DNA of 64,000 nt from Chondrus crispus. Taxonomy: Eukaryota > Rhodophyta > Florideophyceae > Gigartinales > Gigartinaceae. Below, piece after piece: positions 46,128 to 58,092 of the stretch. Each line of letters begins with the position of its first letter. The stretch's first letter is position 1. The DNA is taken from the NCBI RefSeq assembly GCF_000350225.1, contig NW_005178851.1:124001-188000 (forward strand). The letters are read 5' to 3'. The notes below the pieces were generated by a model that made no database searches, was not told the origin of the DNA, and worked only from the letters and a program-made list of their open reading frames with translations. Made by a program: the position numbers and the translations under genes.

Positions 46128-48716
46128 ATGAGTGGCGAATATCCCACCTCGATTCGCTCGGAGCCCGCCGATGTGCGAGAGGCCGCGCTCCGCGTCCGAG
46201 TCGGCGACGGCGACGCTGGTCCTCGAGACTGCGAACCGTCGCCCGACTTCTCCGAAGGACGCGCTCGCGCGATGTACGATCGCATCGCGGAGTATATCGA
46301 AGATGTCCGAACATCCCCCCGTATCGACGTCTCCGACAGCGTCTACGCCCGCTGTATGGATGAGTTGCGCTCCCTCCGCGAAGGAAGGTTTGAGCGCGTA
46401 ACTCAGTCCTTGGAGAACCTGCGCGCCCTCGTCGACCAGCTACAGTCCCGTTTGGTACTGGTCGAAGAGGTCCGCATCGATTCCCCCGCCGTGGACGTTG
46501 CGGGTCGACCCGCGAGTGCAAACTCCGGGGTCTGACGCGACCCGCAACCCTTCCCATCAGCCGAACAGATGGGGGCGCTCGCGCACATGGCGGCGGAGCT
46601 CAACTCAACGCGCCGCCGTGCCCGTGAGATGGAACAGACCTCGGCCGAGAGGCCGCCTGGAGCCCCCTCGAGTGGGCCCGGTGCCACTGTTCCTCCGGGC
46701 GCATCCGGAGCGCAGGAGTGGCCCCCGACTGGAGCCGTCACCAGTCGGAGGGCGGAGGACATCAAGGCGACGGCGGACGCGAACTTCGCGTCCGAGACTC
46801 AAGCCCTGCCGTATGCATCCGGAAGCATGCGGGAGTCCCGACGGGTACCGGACGAACCCGACCGTGGCCGTGGAGGAGTCGCCCGCGGATCAGGGGAACC
46901 GATTCTCCCCTTCGATCCTCGCTGGGTCGGCTACCAGCCAGCGGATCTTACCGCGCATCCCGGCCCCATCGACGTCCGAACGTTGCCCGTCACGCCGTTC
47001 GGAACGTTGGGCCCCGCCGAACCCGGGCTGGAGCCCGTCCACACCATGATACAGGAGTTCAGCGCCGTCGCGAACTACCGCATGTATCGGTTGGACAACA
47101 CCTCGAGGCTCGTTACCTCGGGTGACACGGGACGGATCGCGAAGTACGTCCAACGCTGCCGTGGGCTCCGTCCCACGATGAAGAGCTTCGACGGTACTGA
47201 CGCGATTCAGTCGCTCCCGTTTCTGAAGGATATCCGGATAACCTTCAATGCCCAGCACCTGACCGAAGGTGTGGCAATCCGTGTCTTCGCTCACTTCCTC
47301 GAGCGGGACGCGGAGCGGTTGCATACGAGTTACACCATGCGCGGCCTCCGCGCCGGCCAGCTCCACGACGACACGAGCTGGCCTGGTCTCGTCAACCAAT
47401 TTATCAAACGATACCTAACCGACGACGTGTTGGGGGAAGCGTTTGATGTTGTCGCGTCGGCGCGACAGCTTCCTCACGAAACCGAGAACACGTTCGTAGA
47501 CCGGCTGGAATCCGCCGCGTTCCGATGCACGGCCGTGTTCTCAGAACAAGCTCTCGCGCACTACTTCGTGCGCGGGCTGTCCACTGCGACCCGGGCCGCA
47601 GTGGCAGAGACGATGCAAAGGTTGCCCGGACAACAGAAGACCGTACTCTCAACGAATCGCCGTATCGCAACGGCCGAGGGTACAACCTACCGCGCTCGTC
47701 GCGGGTTGCCGCTGCCGGACCCGAAGCCGGCAGCGAAGGGAGTCCGAGCTCCAAGGTCGCACGGAACGAGTTCGCCGGCGACCACCCTCCACATTGGAGA
47801 AGATGAGTGGCAGGCCGACCCTGTCCTCATCACGCAAGGCTTGGACCGGGCAGGAGGCCGATCCCCTACGCCAGCTTCCACCGGTTCGACCGGAAGCTTC
47901 GCAACGGCGTTCGCACACACGCCGAGGGCCACGGGTGGTCCGAACCACAACATGGCCGAGCTGGATATCTCCCGTCGAGAAGGAGACCGCGGGCTGCCTA
48001 ACGTGCCTCGACTCACCGATGAGGAGGCACGCCACGCGGCGACTTTCGCGTCGACCGATGGCAGCGCGTACATTTGTTGGCTGTGTCGGACGTACGGCCA
48101 CGCCATGTAAGCGTGCCCGTTCCTGTCTCCTGAACAACGTCAGTTCACAGCGTACAGGAACTACCGCTATCAGATGGAGACGCGCCCCGGAATGCGCAAT
48201 CTCATCCAGCAGTCTACGCGGGCAGACCGAGGCCCGCGTCGAGGTGACCCGAGCCGATCGGGTGGGGGCGTCCGTTTTGCCCCTCGTGAAGGCGGGTACC
48301 GATACCCGGGGACCGATCAAAGGGATCGACGTGACCCTCGTCGGATGGATACGCGATATCCCCGTCGAGATGGGCGAGGCGACCAGGGCCGACCCCCGTT
48401 GCCCCAAGGGGTACAGAACGCCATCATGTACCTCCAAGATTGGGCTGGGGAGACGCACTCCCAGCCCACGGAAGGAGGCGGAGGAGAGCCCGCTCTCTCC
48501 GCCCCTCGAATATTGCAACGGCCGGACGTTGCAATCCAAGGCCACGAAGTATCCGATTACTTCGTAGAAGATGCCCAGTCGGGGTGGGGAAACCGTCCCC
48601 ATCCGCGCGGCCAGGGGCCCGTCGACGCGCTAGCTAACGAAAGCCAAGCGAATAGCACTGACAGCTCGGGTAGTTCGAAAACCCGTAAAGACGGTTACGT
48701 TCGCGCGGTCGCGTGA
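46128..48716 (+). pseudogene. gag: Gag region of element C
   Basis: Closely matches gag of A along its length. It has the charged N-terminus, the capsid-like core (FDGTDAIQSLPFLKDI; LTDDVLGEAFDVVASARQ), a CCHC-type knuckle beginning CWLCRTYGHAM, and an arginine- and glycine-rich tail (GGGVRFAPREGGY). Starts at ATG 46128. It is broken in about two places. Confidence 0.8.
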
Positions 48717-48864
48717 ACCGTCTCGTCACACCAACCTTGACCCGTCCCTATTTGTCCCCGGCGGGGGAGGGGAATGTTTACCGATATTATTCCCCTCAAC
48801 CCCGCACAAGCGCACCGAGACACCCGCAAGCTCAGTTCGAAAGGACGAAGACGCTGAGGCAACC

Positions 48865-51800
48865 GTGAGCCCGGCGCACATGGAGGAAGGCACTGTGGAA
48901 ACCGTGAGCCACGTGCCTAACAAGAAGCGCATCGAACGCGCCAGCGGCCCGACCCAGGGAGACCCGGGGCCGCCAGAAGAATTCAAGCCGCGTACAAACG
49001 CGACTTGTCGCGGGGACGCGGCCGACCGAAGGGCGCCCGCGACCAAGGCCGAAGGACGCGGAAGAGAAGTCCGAACCGGCGCCGGCGGCCCAGGCGGAAC
49101 GATCTCGCCGAGCCGGGCACGCCGAAGGTGGTCGACGGCGTCATTTGCCTTATTAAGTCGAAGATTTACAACGTCCTCGGCTCGATAGCCACGGAGGGAA
49201 ATGCTTTCAAGCCCCGCACGATCGCCGTTGATACGTGCTCGGGGTACAATCTGGTGAGGAAGGCGGACCTTCCTCCCGATTGGTCGCGGTACGTCATCCG
49301 CGACGCGCCACTGCCCCGATTGGCAGGCGCGAATAGCAACCCGCTTAAGCTCTCGGCCGTCGTACGATTGGCAGTGCGGTTGAGGAACACGACGTTCCGA
49401 ATTCCGTTCGTCGTGGCGGACCAGCTCGCCTTGCTGGTCCTCCTTGGTACGGCCTTCATCGAAACACACGTACGAAGTATCGACATCGAAGCTCAACGGT
49501 TGGAGCTCCGCCAAGGTGGCTCCGTTGCCATCGTTGACGGGAAGGGGGAGCCGACTCCCCCAACCAGGCGGCACGGACGTCAGACAAACCGGGCTGACGC
49601 ACGCGACGAAGCCCTGCAGGCGATCCGAATCGCCCGCTGGGTTACCATTCCCACGAGGTCGCAGGCCCGTGTGCGCGTTACTACGACGGGGAGGGGACTC
49701 GTGTTTATAGAGCCGAAGCCGTCACTCCAACACCGACATGGAGTGAGGCTGACGAACGGCGTCGTCGAGGTCCTGCCGAACCAGACCTTCGACGTCATGG
49801 TCGCGAACTTTTCGCGACAGGAAAGGCGGCTTCCGAAGCACACCGTCGTGGGATACGCGAAGCGCAACCCCCTCGCGATCTTGACGCCCGAACGTCGCAT
49901 CGCCGAGGGGATCGCGCACGCGCTACACCTCACCGACTTGACGTATCAAGTCGGAACGGCAGGAGCTGGTCGACCAGGCTCCGCCCAGGGGGCACCCGTT
50001 GAGAAGAGAGGAGCCGGTACGGACGGCCGACCGGCGAAGTGCCCGCCGCCGGAAGGGGGCACTGCACCCGCCTCTGAAAAGGATCCCGAAAATCCGCCGG
50101 AGGATTGGGAAAAAGAAATCGACTTGTCATACATCGATGATGACAAGTTCCGGGGCCACGTGCTCGAGATGCTCCGTAAGCACTCGAGTCTGTGGAGCGG
50201 GGCGCTCGGAACGATCCGAGCGACCGAACACCGCATTCCCCTCGAACCATGTACGAAGCCGATACGTTCAATGCCCTACCGAAAGGGGCCGGCTATGCGT
50301 GAGATGGTCGCCAAGGAAGTCAACAAAATGTTGAACGCAGGGGTAATCGAACCTGCCAGCACCGAGTGGGCGTCCCCCGTGGTGCTCGTACCGAAGAAAG
50401 ACGGCTCTCTTCGGTTCTGCGTGGACTACCGGCGTCTCAAAGCAAAGACGGCAGCGGATTCGTATCCGCTGCCCCGGATAGACGACTGCATCGATTCGCT
50501 CGGAGATGCAGCCGTCTTTACGACGTTGGACTGCAATTCCGGTTATTGGCAGATCCCCGTCGCTCCGGAAGACCGGGACAAGACCACGTTCACTACGCAT
50601 ATAGGAACGTTTCGCCATTTGCGTATGCCGTTCGGGCTAAAAGGGGCACTGGCCACCTTCCAACGTGCCCTCCACATCATCCTATCTGACGTCCGATGGC
50701 AGATATGCCTCGTCTACCTGGATGATGTCATCGTGTTCTTTTGTACGCACGGTGGACACGCAAATCATCTCGACACTGTCTTGAGCTTGCTGAGGAGCGC
50801 CGGAATCTCCCTCAAGCTCAAGAAGTGTAGCTTCTTCCAACCGAAGGTGCACTACCTGGGGCACGTCATTTCCCCAGGTAAGCTGAGCGCCGCCGAAGCG
50901 GCGACGGACGCCTTCAAGACGTTCACGTTTCCGAGGACGTTGACGCAGGTGCGCTCGTACCTCGGAGCGTGCGACGTCTACCGCCGCTTCGTGAAGGGGT
51001 TCGCGAAGATTGCGCGCCCATTAACGGACATGACGCGCAAAGACGCGGACCCCAACTTCGACGAGCCGACCGAGCTGCAACTTCAAGCGTTCGAAGCGTT
51101 GAAGGAGCGGATGATTTCCCCGCCGATCCTAGCACTGCCGCGGCTCGGTCGGACGTACATGATCGACACGGATGCTAGTGCCTATCAACTGGGCTGTACG
51201 TTGCTCCAGGAACACGAAGGCGCCAACGACTGGCGCCCCGTGGGGTATTGGTCGTACTCACTGTCCGATAGTGAGCGCAACTACAGCGCTACGGAGCGCG
51301 AATGCTTTCCCGTAGTGTGGGACGTCCGCACACTACGGCCGTACATCGAAGGTACCAAGTTCATCGTCCGGACGGACCATGATGCCCTCCGATGGCTTAT
51401 GTCCCTCACGGAGAGTTCCGGAAGGCTTACCCGGTGGCGACTGCGGTTGGCGGAATACGACTTCACCATCCAGTACCGCCCCGGGCGCGTGCACCAGGTG
51501 CCCGATGCCCTGTCACGCCTCGTGTCGCGAAGGGTCACCGACGACCCTCGCCCAGTCGTCGAGGTGGATGACGACATTCCCACCTTCGATGCGGGTACGA
51601 CCTTCCGTGACATGTCGGACGAGCTCGCGGACCACGTCTGTACCGCGAGCTGCGATCACAAGGCCGTCCATGTCTTCGTGACAACAAGGAACCAAGCCGG
51701 ATCGCGAAGAGGTTCGCGCGTCCGTACGGGCGACGAGCCGAGGGGCGACGACGAGGCCCCCGCTCTTGAAGGACCCACCTCGTTCTGGGAGGAGAACGAC

Positions 51801-53387
51801 GAGTTCGACGCTGTCGACATCGAGCGCGCCGAACAACCCGAAGTTGGCGCGCCCGCCTCCACGGTCGCCCCTCCGCAGGACGACCTTCCGGCCCCTCTTA
51901 CGTTAGAGAAGATAGCCGAGGAGCAACGCGTGGATGAATTCTGCCAGACCGTACTGGCACGACAGTCAGAGTCCCGGGACTCCGCGTTCTTCGAGGACCA
52001 CCACGTGGTGCTCAAACGGAGACACCCCTTCGACCGTGACATCGTGCAGGTCGTGGTGCCACGGACGCTACGGGCTCGGCTTCTCCAGCTCTGCCACACA
52101 CCAACCATCGCGGGGCACCCGGGCCAGAACCGTATGTACTTCGCGCTCCGTCGCGAGTACTACTGGCCCTATCTCGCAGCAGATGTCGCAGCTACGGTGC
52201 GAGGGTGCCGAACATGCGCGATGAACCGTGTTAAGTTGCGGAAACATCTCAACCGTTTGAAGTTGTTTCCGGCAACACGGCCGCTCGAGAGCCTCGCCAT
52301 CGACATCTTGGGACCGCTACTCAAGACGAAGGCAGGGAAACGTTTCCTTCTCGTAATTACGGACCGTTTTACCAAGCTGACTCAAGTTGTGGCACTGCGG
52401 ACCGTAACCGCGTACACGGTCGCCGTCGCGTTCTGCGACGCGTGGGTATTTAAATACGGCGTCCGACACTCGCTACTGTCGGATAACGGACCGCAGTTTA
52501 ACTCGAAATTCTTCCACAGCACGTGCCGTGTCCTGGGGGTGACGAACTTGTACACTTCGTCGTACCACCCCCAGACGAACGGGCAGGTCGAGCGATACAA
52601 CCGGACGATCGCTTCGATGTTACGGAATTACGTCGGCGAACATCAGGACGACTGGGACGTGTACGTGGGGCCGCTCACGTACGCGTACAACTCCCACGTA
52701 CATCGTACGACGAGTACCACGCCCTTCGAGCTCGTCCTCAGCCGACCCCCGCCGGAGTTCTCTCTACGTAGAGCCGACGGTGACGCGCCCCCGTCCGATA
52801 GGGGCAACGCGCGCGCTGAGTTCCTCAAGACGTTGGACGACACGATCCAGAAGGCGTACGGGAGCCTGCGCCGGACGCAGGCTCGGTACAAGCGCGACTT
52901 CGATAAGCGCGTCAGACGGCTCAACGCACGTATCAAGGCAGGTAATTACGTCTACCTAAACCCCACCGATGGGACAAGGACGTCCAACAAACTCGCGTCG
53001 CCCGCCGTGGGGCCATACCGGGTGCTCGCCAACGACCGGCGAACCATCACGATCGATCGTGATGGTGTCACCGAGCGCGTCTCCGCAGACCACTGCGTAT
53101 ACGCGCCTCCACCGACGGGCGCGGCGCGGGCGAGCACGACAACCCCAAGTGACCTTGCCGACAAGGTCACCAAGGGCACGCAGTACACGGTCGAACGACT
53201 ACTCCGGCATCGAGCCTTGGAGGACGGAACTACGCAGTTCCTCATCAAGTGGGCGGATTACGACACGCCCACCTGGACCGCGCGGACTCACGTCCCGGAG
53301 GAGTTGGTGTCTCGTTACGCCCAACGCCTCCGGAGACGCACCGGCAGAGACCTCGTCTCAGACGCGAACGCGGACGCTCGCGCTTAA
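48865..53387 (+). CDS. pol: Pol of element C: protease to chromodomain
   Basis: One continuous open frame of about 1,460 codons ends at 53387. The start is uncertain: a conserved basic N-terminal segment begins about 48865-49005, and no clear ATG heads the main frame. Protease VDTCSGYNL is followed by reverse transcriptase (SLRFCVDYRRLKAK; LVYLDDVIVF), RNase H (DTDASAYQLG; YSATERECF; RTDHDALRWLM), integrase zinc finger (IAGHPGQNRM; CRTCAMNRVKL), integrase core (LAIDILGPL, LLSDNGPQFN, NGQVERYNRT), a GPY-like motif and a chromodomain (FLIKWADYDTPTWTARTHVP). This is the best-preserved pol in the window. Confidence 0.9.
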
Positions 53388-53396
53388 GGAGGGGGC
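53361..53396 (+). other. Pol-end hairpin and internal polypurine tract, element C
   Basis: GCGAACGCGGACGCTCGC over the last pol codons, then TTAAGGAGGGGG. A diverged copy is at 57464-57495, just before the right LTR. Confidence 0.6.
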
Positions 53397-55019
53397 CCTC
53401 CACCGCTCTGCTCCGTTGCAGTTAAAGGCAGCCCCTCGCGGTATGACAGAAACCTTAAGAACGGAAGGACAGGTGTCTCGAGAGGCACCAGCGAACTCGT
53501 GAGGATGCGAAGACGTCGAGGCGCACCGGCGGTCAAGCCATCCGACAGCCGCCGCCGGCAAGAGGGAGGAGGACAGACAGTACGTACGGAAAAATAGCAC
53601 ACCCGCCGAACCGCCGGCAAGGTGCGGGATGCCCTGGTCTCACCAGGGCCGTCAACCCGCGGGCGAGCCGGTCCACCCGACGGAAGACCGGATCATCGTC
53701 CGGTCGCTGTGCGCAGTGTACGAGGAGACGTGCGAGACACGCAGACGGAGGTTATGCAGCATAGGGCCGCATTCAGTGGAGCGCGCCACAAGACAGTTGC
53801 CAAAGGGGGATCGGGCGAGAGCAACCCGATCGGAGGGTCAGTGTTATACCCCCACGGACTCGAGACACCTCGAAACAGCCACCGACGCGTGCCTCATGAT
53901 ACGGAAAATGACGAGAAGAGGAGAACGTTACACGTGAGCGGGGCTCGGCGATGCACAACACGCGCCAACCACGCTCGCGCCGTCACCAAATCACCGCCTC
54001 CCCCAGCCTGCGAAATTAGCAAAAAATAATTAAGGGGAGGAAATTACACTGGCACGTGCCTTGCGCGCATGGGCACGGTAGCACCTCCACCGACGACCGG
54101 TAACAAGGTGAACGACGCCGCCCCATGGGTACACACGTCCGCCCCCGGTCCGAATACCGGACGGACACCGCGACACCATACGCGCCCCCGAGCGGCAAGA
54201 GCACGGAACAAGAGCGTCCGCTACGCGCGCGCCCTCGCCCCGAATGGCGAGGGACGTGCGAGACTAAGATCGCACGCTGCACCCCGCGCCCTCTCCCGGA
54301 ATGGCGAGGGACGCGCGAGACGAAGACAACGCGCTGTGCACCGCCCCGGACGACGAAGGGGTGGGACGTAGAGACAGACGTTCGCTGCGCCGCGCGCCCT
54401 CACCCCGAGTGGCGAGGGACGCGCGACAGGTAAAGACCTCCGTTCGGCACTGCGCCCTCGCCCCCGAAGGGCGAGTTGCGCGAGACCTCAGACATACCCT
54501 CGCGCGCCCCTGCCCTCGCCGCCGACGGCGAGAGGCCTCAAGAAGGACGACCGCTGCACGCGCCCTCGCCCCGAATGGCGAGGGACGCGCGAGACGAAGA
54601 CAACGCGCTGTGCTCCGCCCCGGACGACGAAGGGGCGGGACGTGAAGACAGACGTTCGCTGCGCCGCGCGCCCTCTCCCCGAATGGCGAGGGACGTGATG
54701 GATAAGAGCGTTCGTTGTGCGCTAGGCACTCGCCACCGATGGCGAGAGGCCTCAAGGAGAATATGAGTTCCCGCGCGCTCCTCCCGTCGCTACCGGATGG
54801 CGAAGAGGGACGAGAGGAACGCGATCTGCCATCGCCTCTTCCTCCTCAGCTTTGAGGAAAGCACGGGCGGGCGTGCTGTGTCACGCCGATGACAAAGGGG
54901 AATTAGAAGCAACGAACAGACTCGAAGAAACGCGTCACGATGGAAGCAATGTTTACTGTGTCGTCCTCGACGACGTAAGGGAAGAAGGGCACCGCGCGGT
55001 TGACGACCAGACCGCGCAG
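53388..55019. other. 3' region of element C
   Basis: No supported protein. The block 53755-54060 resembles 10740-11040 of A. The hairpin array (54232-54795) is listed separately. Confidence 0.5.
54232..54795. repeat. Array of regularly spaced GC-rich hairpins
   Basis: Stems of the form CCCTCGCC, short loop, GGCGAGGG occur at 54232-54253, 54289-54310, 54397-54418, 54457-54475, 54515-54532, 54563-54584, 54671-54692 and 54729-54746, with a weaker one near 54772-54800. Steps are about 48-58 bp or twice that. The double steps hold another hairpin of different sequence (CCGCCCC/GGGGCGG). One segment of about 108 bp with two hairpins is duplicated. Stem changes are often compensated. It lies between pol and the antisense gene. 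Confidence 0.8.
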
Positions 55020-57347
55020 TCAGCGACTGGCATTGTTCGAGGGCCCGTGAGACCCCGAAGCATATTTATCCGGGGGACAATACCCCGGATGCCGAGGTGT
55101 CTCGGTGTCCAGGTCAGCGAGGCTAGGCATGAAGACATGCGGCGCGCCCTCCCCGGACGCCCAGCTTCGGGGAGGGGGAGGACCGGGCTCATAATCAGCG
55201 TACGGATCGCGCCTGACGGGAGGGACCGGAGAGTTAGTAGGAGCGCCACCCGCCGGCAAGGGTACCGACTGAGCCGAACGCAGACGGTCGCGTTCGCGTC
55301 GATAGCGCTCGCGTTCGTGCAGGGCTCGCTCGTAGACGACCGCCTGGCGTTCGGACGCCTCGCGTATAGCGGCCACCTCCTGGGTCACCAGTTGAAGTTC
55401 TGTGGACCGCGCCGCCAGGTCGTCACGAAGACCGCGCGCTTCGTCACTCCGAGCCAGAAATCAGTCCGCAAGGGTGCCCACCAGCCCGCCTACCGTCCAG
55501 GTCCGCTGGCTGGCAACCCCCAAGGCCCGTACTACCTTGGGAACGTTCACCAGCTCCCCTCGGGGGAGCACGAGGTCGCGTACACAGTGCGCCGGCGGCG
55601 TGGCCTGCGCCACCTCGTCAAGAGGTGGGACGGGGAGGATGGCCCCTGTAGAGGCAAGGCCCCCTGTCCCGGCGCGACCGACCCCCGACATCGTACGGTA
55701 GGGGTTCAGGTTGAGACCAGCGGGGTCCACGCACGCGGCGTCGAGGTCCCGGTAGCACCTTCGCCGGTTCCGCCGACTCTCGGAGCCGACGCCTCCCCTC
55801 TTCCCCGTGTTGCCCACAACCAAAGGGACGGGAACGGGGCGAGCGACGAAGGCATCCGACGCCGGTTCGTATTTGAAGAAGGAACCCCGGGCCCCGGTGG
55901 TATAGTCCATCCACGGGTGATGGTTCCGCCAGCTGATCTCGCCAGCACGGACTATGAGGCCCACGGCCTGGGCGAACATCCAGGGGACGTGGGAGGACCC
56001 GTGCTCTGTCGAATGGAGAACGGCATCAGGAAGGCCGGACACGACGCGTCCTACGAACGTGACCGTAGAGTCCGCCTGAATGAAGACTGGCTTGTTCACG
56101 TGCGCCTCGGCCATGGACGCGCAGGACACGGACCAAGCCCACTCGCGCTCATAATTATACGCGAGCCGCGAGTGGGCTGGGTGCTGCTGGTTGGCACATG
56201 CAATCCCGAAATGCTTCAAGACCGGAGGCAGAAACGGGTGCACTCCGAGCGAGGGAAAGCTCTCCCTCACGTCGACAGGGAGAGCGGGGAAGTCTTCCGG
56301 AGACAGGCCGGACGCGAAGGCAGACGTCGTAACGACACGACCGTCCGCCTCGTTCTCCCGCCGATAGGCGGACCAATCGTGGTGGGCGAATCCCACACCG
56401 TGGAGACGCATCAAGGAGCACGAAGACTTCTGCAGAGCTACCCGGGGCTTAGTGAACGCATAGGGGCGGGGCGACACGTACAGCCCCGCCACCTCCGGTA
56501 ACACGAACCGCCGGGGGTCGACCTGTCTTGCGTTAGACAGTAATGATCCCATCCGGTCGACGAAGAGGACCTCCGCGACACTGTACGCGAAGGTACGATC
56601 TCCGTTCAGCTCTTCCAGCAGCTGGTACCCGGAGCCGCCGCCTTCGCCCATCAACCGGTGTAGAACGGACGACGCCTCCTGCACACCACCGGCTTCGTGA
56701 ACCTTGAACACGCGGGCTAGGTCGGAACGAAGCCACGTGCAGGAAGAAAGTTCCTCGACGGTTACCCCCGAGCGACCGCGGCGTCGCCAGGGGTACCGTA
56801 GCTCGCCGATGGGGAGCGGTGGGACTTCGAACGACGGTACCCCTAGCCACCGAGTGGCAGAGGGCGACTCCCCCTCCCTATCGAAGGTAGAGGGAAGGGG
56901 ACCACGGGGCGGAGGACCGAAGGACGCGCCATCCATCTTGAGGGCCGCCCCCGACGCGAGGGGAGCGGCCGAGCCGCCCCGGGCGGCAGAGAGAGCGGAA
57001 GGCGGGATGTCGGCTGCTGGGACGGAAGGGGTAGCCGGGCGAAACGAAAGGACCGGCTTGGATGGCCCCTTACCGGGGGCCACCAGTTCCAAGGACACGG
57101 TCGTGGACCGCGAGCGGGACTTCTGGAAACCCGGCGGAGGGAGCGGGCCCGCTCGGGCCAGGACGACGCCACCCTCACGCGGTCCGGAGGACGCACCTCG
57201 GAGTCCGAGCCCGCTCGAAGGCGGGGTCCCGACGGCCACCGCCTCCGCCATAGTTGGCTTCACGACGCCCGGGGGTGAGTGCGGGAGAGGAATAGACCGC
57301 GGGTCGGCCATGCTGACACGGGCGGTGACGCGAGAGGGGACGACCAA
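55020..57347 (-). pseudogene. Antisense protein region of element C
   Basis: The largest open part has 628 codons. An ATG at 57311 (MADPRSIPLPHSPPG) is a likely start, about 190 bases before the right LTR. A proline-rich N-terminus is followed by the conserved core (DRTFAYSVAEVLFVDRMGSL; GLYVSPRPYAFTKPRVALQK; LMRLHGVGFAHHDWSAYR; PSLGVHPFLPPVLKHFGIAC), a second block (YTTGARGSFFKYEPASDAF; KRGGVGSESRRNRRRCYRDL), a charged coiled coil (ERALHERERYRRERDRLR) and the tail motif PRHPGYCPPD. It has about one break. It is related to the antisense proteins of A and B. The role is unknown; no membrane segment is seen. Confidence 0.65.
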
Positions 57348-57463
57348 ATGGCGCTGTCAAGGACGAAGTGAGACAGTGCGCAAGGGGGGGGGAAATTCGT
57401 ATACCAGGTCGGATCTGCTCGGGGTTCAGGGAGTGGGACGGACAGGTTCTGCAAGCCTCAGGA

Positions 57464-57495
57464 GTGAACGCGGACGTTCACTCTTGAGGGGGGGG
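57464..57495 (+). other. Terminal hairpin and polypurine tract, element C
   Basis: GTGAACG, loop CGGA, CGTTCAC (57464-57481), then CTTGA and a run of Gs, directly before the right LTR. It reads like a second copy of the end of pol (VNADVH followed by a stop). Confidence 0.7.
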
Positions 57496-57498
57496 TGA

Positions 57499-58092
57499 TG
57501 TGGTATAACCCCAAACGCAAATTAGATTAGGATTGGATCAGGGACAGTAAGGCAACGAGCCTTACAGACATGCGCGCACACACGTGTCCTCCACGTGTAC
57601 GGGACGCGTACTACACGTGGAATGTCAGCCCCGCCTTCTGACAGCGCTACAGTGTCGGTAGACCGGCACTACTGTAGAGTTATGATAGACTACGATGTAC
57701 ATTAAATATGAGCAGACCGCCGGCGGTGGAGGACGACAAGCACGGACTTGTCAAGGATCCTCCACCTTGGTCCGCCCGCTTACTTTTAGGTACTTCCGTC
57801 CGTTTTACCTAGGAGTCGCACCGCGCGCGGGTTGAGGACGCGCGTAGCACGCCCACGCGCCGGCTCCACCTCCGCCCGTCGGTACTGGATCGTCACCCAG
57901 TACTGCTCCGGGGCGTCGAGGCGTAGAACCGCTCGCGCGTGCGCGCGTCCTCCCCGATCCCGCTCTACCACCGCTACCTCGAGCCCGTGCTCGGTATCGT
58001 GGGTGGGCCTTGCTTCTGTCTTCCCGCCGATCGGGGTCTTTCCGAACTGTCAGTACTCACCCCCCCTCGTCGTTGGGGGTGATTATACTACA
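57499..58092 (+). repeat. Right LTR of element C
   Basis: 594 bp, starts TGTGGTATAACC and ends ATACTACA, followed by the second CGTCT target copy and the resumed gag of D. Confidence 0.92.

Noticed and set aside
54264-54755. Arginine- and proline-rich repeat protein on the minus strand
   Set aside because: It is the translated shadow of the hairpin array. Both strands are open because of GC-rich repeats.
54232-54795. CRISPR array
   Set aside because: Repeats are hairpin stems with varied loops inside a eukaryotic retrotransposon. There are no unique spacers and no cas genes.
18978-57347. Envelope protein interpretation of the antisense frames
   Set aside because: No signal peptide, transmembrane segment or cysteine-rich ectodomain is visible, and the strand is opposite to gag-pol.
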